A stretch of 35,817 nt of DNA from Bacillota bacterium (GTDB lineage Bacteria > Bacillota_E > Sulfobacillia > Sulfobacillales > JAIMBI01): assembly GCA_021828405.1 (NCBI GenBank), contig JAKARZ010000020.1, forward strand, positions 1 through 35,817. The letters run 5' to 3'. The first letter of the stretch is position 1. The number at the start of each line of letters is the position of its first letter. The notes beneath the pieces were generated by a model that did not search any database, was not told the origin of the DNA, and was given only the letters and a program-made list of their open reading frames with translations. This document shows positions 1-8,195 of this stretch, one piece after another. Position numbers and translations under genes: made by a program.

Positions 1-76
1 AGACCGATGCCCAGTGATTCACCACCGAGAACCAATGCAGGTCAAAACGGCTCACGCCCATCTGCGGCCGACTCAT
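1..76 (-). CDS. 5' end of a gene after rodA, possible PAP2-type phosphatase (partial)
   Basis: An ATG at 76 lies 14 bases after the rodA stop, behind a G-rich SD (GGGGGA). About 25 codons are visible before the window ends. They include FDLHWFSVVNHWAS, which resembles the N-terminus of membrane PAP2 phosphatases such as undecaprenyl-diphosphate phosphatases (F..I/VN.WA). Such a role would fit a cell-wall cluster, but the fragment is too short for a firm call. The close spacing suggests it is the last visible gene of the rodA transcript. Confidence 0.4.
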   Translation of the reverse strand, partial: MSRPQMGVSRFDLHWFSVVNHWASV

Positions 77-90
77 TTTCGTCCCCCACT

Positions 91-1317
91 CTATCGGTCG
101 TTCGTCATAGCGGGCCGCCCTCGTTTGCTCCGGGCGGCCGGGACCGGGGGGCCGCTCGTCGGGGCGGACTCCGCCACAAACATGTACCGGTCGCGCCGGG
201 CATATACGCTCATCAAGAGCCCGATGACCAGCGAGTCCGCGATGAATGCCGACCCGCCGTAGCTCACGAACGGCAACGGCACGCCGGCCACCGGCATCAC
301 GCCAATGGCCATGCCGGCATTCTCAATGACGTGAAAGCCCAGCATCGCCACCGCCCCGGCTGCGATCAGCATGCCCAGGCGGTCTTTGGCCCCCGCCGCA
401 ATCACGAGACCCCGGGCCAGCACGATGAAGTAGGCCAACAGCACCCCCATCGTGCCAACGAATCCGAATACCTGGGCCACCACCGCAAACACAAAGTCGG
501 TGGTGGCTTCCGGCAGAAAGCTCAATTGGCCCGCATGGCTCCCTGCGACGCCCACGCCCCACACCCCGCCGATGCCGACAGCGATGCGTGACTGAATGAT
601 ATTGTAGCCGCTGGTCATGGGACTCTTGCCCGGATTCAAAAAGATCAGGAGCCGGTTCAGCTGGTAGGTGTGCATGAATATCGGGATGGGATGACCCCCG
701 ATGGTCCAGTGCAGATGGGCATAGATCCAGAGCACGACTAGCCCGAACCCGCCCCCAAACACCAACAGCAGTTTTGGACCCGGCGCGCCCGCGGCATAAA
801 GCATCCCCAAAAGGATGGCCACAAACACCAAAGCCGTTCCCAAGTCCGGCTGCTTGATGATCAGCACCATGGGCAGCAGGACGTGCGCCACGGGGCTTAC
901 CCAATCGCGGATGTGCCGCATGCTGGGCCGCCGGCTCAACAGGTCGGCCAGGGTCACGATGATGGCCACTTTGGCAAACTCCGACGGCTGAACCTGAATG
1001 TTGCCGAACCCGATCCAGCGCGACGCCCCGAGCGCCGTGTGCCCTTTGACCAGCACCACCATCAGGAGCAGCATGTTGCCCCAGTAAATATATTTGGACC
1101 ACTGGGCGATGCGCTCGTACGGAATGGCGGCCACAACCAGGACGCAGATGAGCCCCAGCACCATCCAGATGGCCTGCCGCTTGTCGTAATAGGTGGGCTC
1201 CAGCGGATAGATGGGCTTGGTGGCGATGAACAGCACCACCAGTGATAGCAAAGCCAACCCCGCTACCAGGAACAGCACCAGAAAGTCCATGCGGCCCCAG
1301 ATACTTCGCGCCTTCAC
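91..1317 (-). CDS. rodA: RodA, SEDS-family peptidoglycan glycosyltransferase
   Basis: This is a polytopic membrane protein of 408 residues with about ten hydrophobic segments. SEDS proteins polymerise lipid II into glycan strands; RodA works with the MreBCD elongation machinery and a class B PBP. SEDS signatures are visible: LPEATTDFVFAVV in the large extracellular loop, with the conserved Asp, and the C-terminal NAGMAIGVMPVAGVPLPF followed by VSYGGSA. RodA is preferred over FtsW because the gene follows minCDE and lies in the mre cluster. The usual Glu pair after TDFIFAV (EELGF) reads AQVFGF here, a small departure from consensus. The start is GTG at 1317, preceded by a G-rich SD, and the stop is TAG. 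The hydrophilic tail ends in an Arg/Pro-rich stretch. Gap to minE is 75 bases. Confidence 0.9.
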   Translation of the reverse strand: MKARSIWGRMDFLVLFLVAGLALLSLVVLFIATKPIYPLEPTYYDKRQAIWMVLGLICVLVVAAIPYERIAQWSKYIYWGNMLLLMVVLVKGHTALGASRWIGFGNIQVQPSEFAKVAIIVTLADLLSRRPSMRHIRDWVSPVAHVLLPMVLIIKQPDLGTALVFVAILLGMLYAAGAPGPKLLLVFGGGFGLVVLWIYAHLHWTIGGHPIPIFMHTYQLNRLLIFLNPGKSPMTSGYNIIQSRIAVGIGGVWGVGVAGSHAGQLSFLPEATTDFVFAVVAQVFGFVGTMGVLLAYFIVLARGLVIAAGAKDRLGMLIAAGAVAMLGFHVIENAGMAIGVMPVAGVPLPFVSYGGSAFIADSLVIGLLMSVYARRDRYMFVAESAPTSGPPVPAARSKRGRPAMTNDR

Positions 1318-1392
1318 CTAAATCCCCCCCGGACACGCCACCCAGTATAACGGGACAACGCCGCCGGGGGGCTATGGTTTGCAGCTTGGGAC

Positions 1393-1683
1393 CTACGCGT
1401 GCCGCTTGACGGAGACGATGGGAATGTTGGCGACCAGAGCCACCGCATCGTCCTGCCGCTCGAATTCCACTTTGAAACCGGCGGAATCGATGTCCATGTA
1501 GGCCGTGATCACCTTCATCATGTCGGCCCGCAGGGCCTCTAAGAGTTCAGGCGACAAGCTGGCCCGGTCATGGATCAGCACCAGTTTCAGGCGCTCCTTG
1601 GCCGTGCCGCGACTGCCCTCATCACGGCCCAGCACCCGCGTGATGAGGTCAAAAAATCCGCCGGCGCGTCCTCGCTGACTCAT
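1393..1683 (-). CDS. minE: MinE, topological specificity factor of division-site selection
   Basis: MinE stimulates the MinD ATPase and drives MinCD away from midcell, so that the septum forms there. The 96-residue product has the family layout: an N-terminal segment that can form the MinD-contact helix (GGFFDLITRVLGRDEG), then TAKERLKLVLIHDRASLSPE, a MinE hallmark, and a C-terminal dimerisation region containing DMMKVITAYMDID. The start is taken as ATG at 1683 because it overlaps the minD stop as ATGA. A start nine bases further upstream is possible but would lengthen the overlap. The stop is TAG. A MinE-based system suggests pole-to-pole oscillation rather than DivIVA anchoring (inference). 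Confidence 0.92.
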   Translation of the reverse strand: MSQRGRAGGFFDLITRVLGRDEGSRGTAKERLKLVLIHDRASLSPELLEALRADMMKVITAYMDIDSAGFKVEFERQDDAVALVANIPIVSVKRHA

Positions 1684-2474
1684 CCGGACCACCCCATCAG
1701 GCGGCGCAGGCGGGTAAAGAGGCCATCCTCGGCCACCGTCAGCACCGGCACCTCCTCGCCGGCCAGTCGTCGGGCAATGTTTCGGTACGACTCTCCCGCC
1801 TTGGACCGGTCGGACAGCACGGCTGGCTCACCGCGGTTGCTTGACGTCACGATGCCCTCGTCTTCTGGGACGACGCCCAGCAGTTCAATGGCGAGAATCT
1901 CGATGATATCGTCGATGTCCATCATTTCACCGCGCTTGACCATCGCGGGCCTAAGCCGGTTCACCAATAGCAAGGGCTTGACAATGCCGTTCGCCTCCAA
2001 GAGCCCCACGATGCGGTCGGCATCTCGCACCGACGACACTTCGGGCGTCGCGACCACCACCGCGCGGTCTGCGCCCGCCACCGCATTGCGGAACCCCTGC
2101 TCAATGCCCGCCGGGCAGTCGATGATGACCCAGTCGAATTCTTCCTTCAGGTCAGCCACCAGCTGCCGCATCTGCTCCGGCGAGACGGCGTTCTTGTCGC
2201 GCGTCTGGGCCGCCGGCAGGAGGTACAGGTTGTCGAAACGCTTGTCCTTGATGAGCGCCGGCTTCAACTTGGCAAATCCTTCGACCACATCCACCAAGTC
2301 GTAAACAATCCGGTTCTCCAGACCCATCACCACATCCAGGTTCCGCAGGCCGATGTCCGCATCCACCAGCACCACGCGGTGGCCCATGTTGGCCAGGGCC
2401 GCCCCCAAGTTGGCGGTGGTCGTCGTCTTCCCCACACCGCCTTTCCCCGAGGTGATGACGATGGCCTCTCCCAT
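1680..2474 (-). CDS. minD: MinD, septum-site-determining membrane ATPase
   Basis: MinD is a ParA/Mrp-type ATPase that binds the membrane as an ATP dimer, recruits MinC and is released by MinE. The deviant Walker A motif is at residues 10-17 (GKGGVGKT) with the signature lysine. A switch motif follows (VLVDADIGLRNLD), then the Walker B-like WVIIDCPAGIE. The C-terminal residues FTRLRRLMGW can form the short amphipathic membrane-targeting helix. At 264 residues it is of normal family length. The gene lies between minC and minE, and its TGA overlaps the minE start, implying translational coupling. Confidence 0.95.
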   Translation of the reverse strand: MGEAIVITSGKGGVGKTTTTANLGAALANMGHRVVLVDADIGLRNLDVVMGLENRIVYDLVDVVEGFAKLKPALIKDKRFDNLYLLPAAQTRDKNAVSPEQMRQLVADLKEEFDWVIIDCPAGIEQGFRNAVAGADRAVVVATPEVSSVRDADRIVGLLEANGIVKPLLLVNRLRPAMVKRGEMMDIDDIIEILAIELLGVVPEDEGIVTSSNRGEPAVLSDRSKAGESYRNIARRLAGEEVPVLTVAEDGLFTRLRRLMGWSG

Positions 2475-2514
2475 AGCTGCATCTCTCCTAACCTAGCCAG
2501 GGCGTCTCCTCGCC

Positions 2515-2907
2515 CTAGCGGTCCTCGTACAATTGGGCCAAGTTGTCCAACACCATCTGTCCGTCCCGCACCTGCGCCACTTCCGGCACCTCGGGCGGCC
2601 GGTCGCCCTCCGGCGCGCGCGTAATATGGCTCGCGATCCGCAATTGCGTGGCCTCCAGCCGAAACGCCGCGACTACCCGCGCACTGTCGCCCGCTGCCCC
2701 GGCGTGAGCCAGTCCTCGCAAGACTCCCATCACCACGATGTCGCCCGTCGCCACAATCTCGGCACCCGGATTGACATCGCCAAGCACCACGACGTTGCCC
2801 TGGTAGTGCACCCGCTGACCCGACCGCAAGTGACGCCGCACCAGCAGGGTCGGCAAGGGTGGCGCCATGGGTTCGTCCAGCCTCCCGGCCAGCCAAGGCG
2901 TAGCCAT
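2515..2907 (-). CDS. minC: MinC, septum inhibitor reduced to the C-terminal beta-helix domain
   Basis: MinC normally has an N-terminal FtsZ-antagonising domain and a C-terminal right-handed beta-helix domain that dimerises and binds MinD. Only the latter is present here: LRSGQRVHYQGNVVVLGDV and the motif DVNPGAEIVATGDIVVMG, from about residue 20. The ATG at 2907 has a near-perfect SD (GGAGGTGAGC), giving 130 residues where MinC usually has about 200-230. Extending upstream does not help: only about 177 bases separate it from mreD, too few for the missing domain of about 100 residues, and a promoter sits there. This is therefore a genuinely short MinC rather than a misplaced start. The stop is TAG, 40 bases before minD. 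Confidence 0.85.
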   Translation of the reverse strand: MATPWLAGRLDEPMAPPLPTLLVRRHLRSGQRVHYQGNVVVLGDVNPGAEIVATGDIVVMGVLRGLAHAGAAGDSARVVAAFRLEATQLRIASHITRAPEGDRPPEVPEVAQVRDGQMVLDNLAQLYEDR

Positions 2908-3047
2908 GCTCACCTCCGCTGAGGTGGCTGTCCGTCGCCGAGCCATACCCGCCGTTCTCCCCCTTTTCCTGTGTCTAGGTGACTCATTCGGGCTCGCGCC
3001 GCCAAGTCCTGCCGCTTTTCGGCGGGTGCCACGCACTTTCCCCCTGC

Positions 3048-3077
3048 ATTATAGCCGCTGGCGGAATAATATGGCAG
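3048..3077 (-). promoter_or_regulatory. Sigma-A-type promoter for minC-minD-minE-rodA
   Basis: On the minus strand there is a perfect -10 hexamer TATAAT (3053-3048). About 17-18 bases upstream is TGCCAT/CTGCCA, a moderate -35. Transcription would start near 3041 and leave a leader of about 130 bases before minC. The leader contains an imperfect hairpin (3008-3026, loop AAAAG). The promoter lies in the mreD-minC gap, so the Min genes can be expressed apart from mreBCD. Confidence 0.6.
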
Positions 3078-3084
3078 ACACAAT

Positions 3085-3591
3085 TCAAAACTGCAGGCGC
3101 GCATCCACCTCGTGTCGCGGGCGCAGGCGCATGAGGCCGATGACGGCCCCGGTCATAAACAGCGCAAACAAGATATCGGTCGGCAGGGGCGCGACAAACG
3201 GGCGAAAGGCGAACGAGTACCCTAGCGCCCGCAGCACCACCCACTCGGTCATGCGGCTGGTGCCGGCCGCCAGGGCGCCCACCAGCCCCGGCACCAGGAC
3301 GTCGTCCCGGACAATTTGACTCTGCAGCCGGGCCACCAGATACCCCACGCCGGCGTCCAGGGCCAGGTTCATCCCGATGAGCCGCCCGGCAGCGACGTCC
3401 GTCATCAGCCCGGCGATCGCCCCCAGGAGCGCCCCCCGTGACGGGCTTTCAAAAAACGCCAGGGCCACCACCACCACCAGCATCAGATTGGGAACGTACC
3501 CGATGGGGAACACCAGTGGCAAAAACACCGTCTGAATAACCAGGGCCGCGGCAAACACCAGCACCCACGCCCACCAGTGATACTGCCACAT
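3085..3591 (-). CDS. mreD: MreD, membrane protein of the rod-shape complex
   Basis: This is a small, very hydrophobic protein of 168 residues with five or six predicted transmembrane segments, typical of MreD, which links MreC to the lateral wall synthesis machinery. Recognisable stretches are VFLPLVFPIGYVPNLMLVVV and the region FFESPSRGALLGAIAGLMTD. The start ATG shares one base with the mreC stop (TGATG), implying coupled translation. The stop is TGA. Position directly after mreC supports the call more than sequence alone, since MreD is poorly conserved. The class B PBP gene that often follows mreD is absent; minC comes next. Confidence 0.85.
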   Translation of the reverse strand: MWQYHWWAWVLVFAAALVIQTVFLPLVFPIGYVPNLMLVVVVALAFFESPSRGALLGAIAGLMTDVAAGRLIGMNLALDAGVGYLVARLQSQIVRDDVLVPGLVGALAAGTSRMTEWVVLRALGYSFAFRPFVAPLPTDILFALFMTGAVIGLMRLRPRHEVDARLQF

Positions 3592-4454
3592 CAGGGCACC
3601 ATCCCCGATAGCGGCGGCGCGGATTCACCGCTGGGATGGGACAGCACCACCATCACGGTCTCTAACTGGTTGAAGTTGACCGCCGGCTTGACCGTGGCCG
3701 TCTCCGTCAGGCCACCCGCCGACGGGGCCACGTGAATGACCTGCCCCAGCAAGAGCCCTTTAGGGAAATACTGGGATAGACCGGAGGTCACCACCGCATC
3801 TCCCGGGAGAACGTTGGGGCGGTGGCTGAACAGCTCAAACCGCAGCGTGCCGGTGATGGGGTCGCGGCCCACGACCACGCCCGCCGACCGCGATCGCACA
3901 TCAAGCGCCCCGGCGCCGCTCGACGGGTCCAGCAGCAGCAGCACCTGGGCTGTGGTGGGCGAGACCGACACCACGCGGCCCACCACCCCCTGGGGCACGA
4001 TCACGGGCATGTTGACCTTCACGCCGCTAGTGGACCCGCGCCCAATCGTCAGCGTGGAAAACCAGTTGTCGGGGTTCCGCGCCACCACCGATGAGGCCAG
4101 GAGATGCCATCCGCCTAATTGGCTCTTCAGATACAAGAGGCCCCGTAGTCGCGTGTTGTCGGCCTGAACCTCTTCCAACTGGAGCTTCAGGCTCTGATAC
4201 AGGGTCAATTGGGCCTTGAGCTTCTGATTTTCCTGCTGGAGCTGAAAAAGCTGTGTCAGGCTCTGGGCGTCCCCCCGCACCCCCTCGCCGACATGCGCGA
4301 CCAGACCGCCGACGGGGTACTCCACGCTGCCCGCCACGGCGGACAGCGTAAGGACCTGGCCCCGCAGTTTGGCGGTGTACGACAGCAGCGTCGCCAGCAC
4401 GATGATCACCAGCACCGCGAGGATCGGCCGCCGCCACCGGTATAGGAAGTCCAA
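3591..4454 (-). CDS. mreC: MreC, rod-shape-determining periplasmic/wall-side scaffold
   Basis: MreC is a bitopic membrane protein that links cytoplasmic MreB to wall synthases. The 287-residue product starts with a basic stretch and a transmembrane helix (about residues 10-28). A coiled coil follows at about 65-110 (LFQLQQENQKLKAQLTLYQS and on), then the beta-rich MreC domain with VVARNPDNWFSTLTIGRGS, VIVPQGVVGRVV and TSGLSQYFPKGLLLGQV. The start is TTG at 4454, preceded by GGAGGGGG. The stop overlaps the mreD start. The gap to mreB is about 33 bases. Confidence 0.93.
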   Translation of the reverse strand: MDFLYRWRRPILAVLVIIVLATLLSYTAKLRGQVLTLSAVAGSVEYPVGGLVAHVGEGVRGDAQSLTQLFQLQQENQKLKAQLTLYQSLKLQLEEVQADNTRLRGLLYLKSQLGGWHLLASSVVARNPDNWFSTLTIGRGSTSGVKVNMPVIVPQGVVGRVVSVSPTTAQVLLLLDPSSGAGALDVRSRSAGVVVGRDPITGTLRFELFSHRPNVLPGDAVVTSGLSQYFPKGLLLGQVIHVAPSAGGLTETATVKPAVNFNQLETVMVVLSHPSGESAPPLSGMVP

Positions 4455-4487
4455 TGGTCAACCCCCTCCGGACCCGGGCCAAAACAG

Positions 4488-5519
4488 TCAGCGGCGATTG
4501 CGGCGCCGAAGTGCCTCCAGGTGCCTTTCGTCATCCAAAACCATGCCGGTGCCGCGCACCACGGTCAAGAGTGGCTCCTCCGCCATGTGGACCGGCATGC
4601 CGGTCTCGGCACTCACCAACTTGTCAAAGTCGCGCAGGAGACTGCCGCCACCCGTAATGACAATGCCCCGGTCCATCACGTCCGCCGCCAGCTCCGGCGG
4701 CGTCCGCTCCAGCGTCACCTTGATCGCCTCCACGATCTGGCCGACGGTATCAGACAGGGCGCGCTGTATCTCAGAGGCCGTGATCTTCAAAGTCTTCGGC
4801 AGGCCGGTCACCAAGTCCCGCCCCCGGACATCCATCGTCTGGTCCTGATCCGGCGGGTACGCGGCCCCGATGGTCATCTTGACCTCTTCGGCGGTCCGCT
4901 CGCCAATCATCATGTTGTACGTGCGCTTAATATGATTCTGAATCCCTTCGTCCATCTCGTCGCCCGCGACTCGGATCGACTGGGAGGTCACAATCCCGTC
5001 CAGCGAGATGACGGCCACTTCCGTCGTGCCGCCGCCGATGTCCACGATCATGTTGCCGGTGGGCTCGTCCACCGGCAGCCCGGCCCCGATGGCGGCCGCC
5101 ATCGGCTCCTCCACCACCAAGGCCTCGCGCGCGCCGGCCTGGACCGCGGCATCTTTCACGGCGCGCTCCTCCACGCCGGTGACCCCCGACGGCACCCCCA
5201 CCACCACCATCGGGTGAAACACCCGAAAATTGGGCACCGCCTTTTGAATGAAGTGCTTCAGCATGCCCTGCGTGTGGTCAAAGTCAGCAATCACGCCGTC
5301 CTTGAGCGGGCGCACGGCGCGGATGTGCCCAGGCGTTCGGCCCACCATCTGCTTGGCCTCCTGGCCCACCGCAATGATTTCCCCCGTCTGCTGGTCGATC
5401 GCAACCACCGAGGGCTCCTGGAGAATGATGCCCTTGCCTTTGACAAACACCACGGTGTTGGCGGTACCCAGGTCGATCCCCATATCGCGTGAAAACGCAC
5501 TGTAAAAGTAGCGCAGCAT
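4488..5519 (-). CDS. mreB: MreB, actin-like cell-shape protein
   Basis: MreB polymerises in membrane-associated filaments that orient lateral peptidoglycan synthesis. The 343-residue product is of full family length. It has actin-fold nucleotide motifs: phosphate-1 [16 protein letters not shown], phosphate-2 [20 protein letters not shown], and the adenosine motif [15 protein letters not shown]. The N-terminus [19 protein letters not shown] includes hydrophobic residues that could contact the membrane. The start is ATG at 5519. It lies about 20 bases after radC and is read in the same direction as mreC and mreD. The stop is TGA. Confidence 0.96.
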   Translation of the reverse strand: MLRYFYSAFSRDMGIDLGTANTVVFVKGKGIILQEPSVVAIDQQTGEIIAVGQEAKQMVGRTPGHIRAVRPLKDGVIADFDHTQGMLKHFIQKAVPNFRVFHPMVVVGVPSGVTGVEERAVKDAAVQAGAREALVVEEPMAAAIGAGLPVDEPTGNMIVDIGGGTTEVAVISLDGIVTSQSIRVAGDEMDEGIQNHIKRTYNMMIGERTAEEVKMTIGAAYPPDQDQTMDVRGRDLVTGLPKTLKITASEIQRALSDTVGQIVEAIKVTLERTPPELAADVMDRGIVITGGGSLLRDFDKLVSAETGMPVHMAEEPLLTVVRGTGMVLDDERHLEALRRRNRR

Positions 5520-5539
5520 CTGTTGCGGGTGCCCCTTTC

Positions 5540-6298
5540 CTATCCGGGTTCGCCGAGGAACCCTAATTCCCTGAAACTGACGTGCCGACCGTGGCCAATC
5601 ACCACATGGTCGAGCACTGGAATCCCCAACGTATCCCCGGCTTGCGCCAGCCGCTTGGTCAGCAGCCGATCCTCGCGGCTGGGATTCGGGTCCCCGGTCG
5701 GATGGTTGTGCACCAAAATGACCCCGGCCGCCGACACCCGCACGGCAGCGCGAAACACCTCCCGAGGGTGCACTTCCACCGAAGTGAGCCCCCCGACAAA
5801 CGGTGTCTCCACCGCCACCACGTGCTGCTTCGCGTTCACCAATACCACCCGGAACTGCTCCTGCGGCAGGCGCGCCATCTCATCGCCCACCAGATCCGCG
5901 ATGTCGTCCCCGGATCGCAGCGCCCGCCGCGCGGGTCCCGCCCGGCGCACGCGCCGACCCACCTCCAGCGCGGCAACCAGCAAGGCTGCACGCGCCGGAC
6001 CGACCCCGCGCACCGCCGTCAGCTCGCGCACCCCGCGATCCGCCAGCGCTTCCCATCCGTCGGCCACGAGCTCACGCCCGAGCTCGACAGCGTTCTTCGC
6101 ACTCGTGCCCGCTCCCAGCAACACGGCCAAAAGCTCGCCGTCGGACAGCGCGCCGGGCCCCAGCGAGGCCAAGCGCTCGCGCGGCCGCTCCGGAGCCGGC
6201 CAATCCTTGACGCCCACCGACGCCGCCCTTCCGCCAGGTTCGGCCGCCGTCCCCCAGTCTAACGCCTCGCCCCGGGGTGAAGTTCCACCAACCGGCAT
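5540..6298 (-). CDS. radC: RadC / UPF0758 family JAMM-domain protein
   Basis: The product has 252 residues. An N-terminal helix-hairpin-helix-like region ([20 protein letters not shown], then [19 protein letters not shown]) is followed by a C-terminal MPN/JAMM domain with the metal motif [18 protein letters not shown]. The family is named for a proposed DNA repair role, but its biochemical function is not settled. Location between a DUF4321 gene and mreB is a common Firmicutes arrangement. The ATG at 6298 gives about 28 residues ahead of the usual family start ([11 protein letters not shown]), so the in-frame GTG at 6217 is an alternative. The stop is TAG. Confidence 0.9.
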   Translation of the reverse strand: MPVGGTSPRGEALDWGTAAEPGGRAASVGVKDWPAPERPRERLASLGPGALSDGELLAVLLGAGTSAKNAVELGRELVADGWEALADRGVRELTAVRGVGPARAALLVAALEVGRRVRRAGPARRALRSGDDIADLVGDEMARLPQEQFRVVLVNAKQHVVAVETPFVGGLTSVEVHPREVFRAAVRVSAAGVILVHNHPTGDPNPSREDRLLTKRLAQAGDTLGIPVLDHVVIGHGRHVSFRELGFLGEPG

Positions 6299-6329
6299 CG
6301 GCCGCCTGAGAAACGCCTTGGGCGCTAAG

Positions 6330-6602
6330 TTATGAGCGCCCCCACGCGACCACGCCCGCCACCAGTCCCAACAGGCCTACCAGATTCAACTGGACCCAGG
6401 CCCCCAAGGCAAATCCCACCACCGCCAGGTTCAGCGTCCACGGCGTGCCCGCGCCCAGCGTGACGTAGTTGTGACTCAAGAGCGGCCAGTAGGCGCCGAG
6501 CCAGCGTCCCACGACGCTGCCAACAATCGCGCCAACCAGAACGTACAGCAGAAGCAGCCACGGACTTCGTCGTCGTGTTTTCAGCGTCCCCCCGCCCTTC
6601 AT
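6330..6602 (-). CDS. DUF4321 small membrane protein
   Basis: This product of about 90 residues has two or three hydrophobic helices. It resembles DUF4321 proteins, which sit beside radC and mreB in many Firmicutes: SPWLLLLYVLVGAIVGSVVG near the N-terminus, then TPWTLNLAVVGFALGAWVQL and NLVGLLGLVAGVV. The function is unknown. I chose ATG at 6602 because the likely promoter (6683-6712) would start transcripts near 6676. That leaves almost no leader for an in-frame GTG at 6671, although the GTG has an SD-like GGTGAGG. The stop is TAA. It is the first gene of the run leading to rodA. Confidence 0.75.
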   Translation of the reverse strand: MKGGGTLKTRRRSPWLLLLYVLVGAIVGSVVGRWLGAYWPLLSHNYVTLGAGTPWTLNLAVVGFALGAWVQLNLVGLLGLVAGVVAWGRS

Positions 6603-6682
6603 GGCACGTTGGTTATTCGCCTCGGGGATCCTCCAAGCATGCCAGTGCCCGACAAACGTCGCCGTGGTCACCGAGCCTCACC

Positions 6683-6712
6683 AGCATACCACCCCCGTAT
6701 CATTTGACTCAA
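6683..6712 (-). promoter_or_regulatory. Promoter for DUF4321-radC-mre operon
   Basis: Minus-strand TTGAGT (6712-6707) and TATGCT (6688-6683) are separated by 18 bases, a good housekeeping-type promoter. It lies in the non-coding interval between folC and the DUF4321 gene and points into the radC-mreBCD run. The rest of the interval (6713-6911) shows only a perfect 7-bp inverted repeat at 6788-6807. Confidence 0.5.
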
Positions 6713-6787
6713 CGCTCGGATACCTGCCAAAGGTTCCATGACGTGTCATCCCCGGCTTCGACCGTCCCGAGGGGGGCCGCGATTTCC

Positions 6788-6807
6788 GGCCGCCTGCCCT
6801 GGCGGCC
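6788..6807 (-). terminator. Inverted repeat downstream of folC, possible terminator
   Basis: GGCCGCC and GGCGGCC form a perfect 7-bp, all-G/C stem around the loop TGCCCT. It lies about 105 bases beyond the folC stop, in a gap without genes. There is no T tract on either strand, so it could be a non-canonical terminator or an RNA-stabilising hairpin. The direction is inferred from folC. Confidence 0.3.
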
Positions 6808-6911
6808 AGCGCCCGGTGGGTTGGCAGTCGCGTGCCATTCGGGAGGAGCTCGCGCCAGCTTCGCTGCCCCAAGCTGCCTCAGCGCATGGGCGAGCAATAA
6901 TCCCGGGGTAC

Positions 6912-8195
6912 CTATCCGCCCGGCGGAAGGGATCGCTGAGCCCACCAGGTGCGGGCCTCTCCCGCGAGTGCCAGCGATCCCGCCACCAGAACCGCGCCGT
7001 CCGGCCCGGCGCGGCCCACTGCCAGTCGGAGCGCCTCGGGCACGCTCACCGAGACCGCCGGCGTGAGGGCGGTCGGCAGGCGCAGTTGATCCCGGAGAGC
7101 GGCCGGGTCCAGGCCCCGGGGCCCCGCCGGCCGTGTGAGCACGACCGACGCCACATGCGGTAACAGAGCCCGTAGCATCGCCGCTGACGGCTTGTCCTGA
7201 AACGTGCCCCACACCAGGTGCCAGGGGCGGCTCAGGTGCGGCTCCGCCAGCGCTTTCGCCAGGGCATGGGCGGCGTGCAGATTGTGAGCCCCATCCACCA
7301 AGCCCAGCGGCCGTCCTGGCATCACCTCGAGCCGCGCGGGCCAGTCGGCCTGGGCCACGCCGGCCTGCACCGCTTCCCAATCCCACACCTGTCCCTCGCC
7401 CAGCCAGCCGAGCGCAGCAGCGGCCAATGCCAGGTTGCCCGCCTGATGCTGCCCCAGCAACTTCGTCCGCCACACGCCCGCCGCCGGTCCGCTCACCGCG
7501 ATGGTGACACCCGACGCGTCACTCCACAGCAGCCGATGCCGGGGCCATCGGAGCACCGCCCCCACCGCACGGGCCTGGCGCACAACCTCTCCCCGAGCGG
7601 GGGGTGCCTGCGCCGCCACCACCACCCGGCCTCCGCCCTTGATCACGCCTGCCTTGTCGCGCGCGATGGCCGCCACCGTGGAGCCCAGCACCTCCTCATG
7701 GTCCAAGGCCACGGGCGTGAGCACGGTCAGCGAGGGCACCGGCACTACGTTGGTGGCGTCAAACGTCCCCCCCAAGCCCACCTCCAGCACCGCCACCTGC
7801 ACCGGCCGCTCGGCGAAGGCGGTGAGGGCTAGTGCCGTGAGGCACTCGAACAGGGTGGGGGGGTCGAGCGAGGGCGCCGCAGCCGCCTCCACGCGCCGCG
7901 CCAGCGTCCGCCACTCGCTCTCCGACAGCCGGGCGCCGTCCACCTGCACGCGCTCCCGAAGGTCCCCCAGGTCGGGCGACGTGTAAAGTCCCGTGCGGAG
8001 GCCGGCCGCCCGGAGGCCGGCCGCGATCAGCGCGGCGGTGGACCCTTTGCCATTCGTGCCCGCAATGTGCACCACCGGGACGCTCCGCTCGGGGTGGCCC
8101 AGCCGCTCCATGAGCTGCGCGGTGCGGGACAGCCCCGGGCGGATGCCAAACCGCGCTCGGTCCTCCCACCACGGCCCAAGCGCCTCGAGGTTCAG
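6912..8195 (-). CDS. folC: FolC, folylpolyglutamate / dihydrofolate synthase, with likely CTG start
   Basis: FolC adds glutamate to (dihydro)folate or dihydropteroate using ATP. The Mur-ligase-type P-loop GTNGKGS is at residues 46-52, and GLYTSPDLGDLRERVQVDG follows. The first ATG in frame is at 8111, but it would remove family-typical sequence that stays open upstream: RFGIRPGLSRTAQLMERLG matches the usual FolC N-terminus. No ATG, GTG or TTG occurs in that extension. A CTG at 8195 overlaps the valS stop (CTGA) and has GGAGGAG six bases upstream, giving 427 residues, the normal family length. I therefore call CTG as the start. The stop is TAG. Co-transcribed with valS and so probably under its T-box. 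Confidence 0.87.
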   Translation of the reverse strand: MNLEALGPWWEDRARFGIRPGLSRTAQLMERLGHPERSVPVVHIAGTNGKGSTAALIAAGLRAAGLRTGLYTSPDLGDLRERVQVDGARLSESEWRTLARRVEAAAAPSLDPPTLFECLTALALTAFAERPVQVAVLEVGLGGTFDATNVVPVPSLTVLTPVALDHEEVLGSTVAAIARDKAGVIKGGGRVVVAAQAPPARGEVVRQARAVGAVLRWPRHRLLWSDASGVTIAVSGPAAGVWRTKLLGQHQAGNLALAAAALGWLGEGQVWDWEAVQAGVAQADWPARLEVMPGRPLGLVDGAHNLHAAHALAKALAEPHLSRPWHLVWGTFQDKPSAAMLRALLPHVASVVLTRPAGPRGLDPAALRDQLRLPTALTPAVSVSVPEALRLAVGRAGPDGAVLVAGSLALAGEARTWWAQRSLPPGG

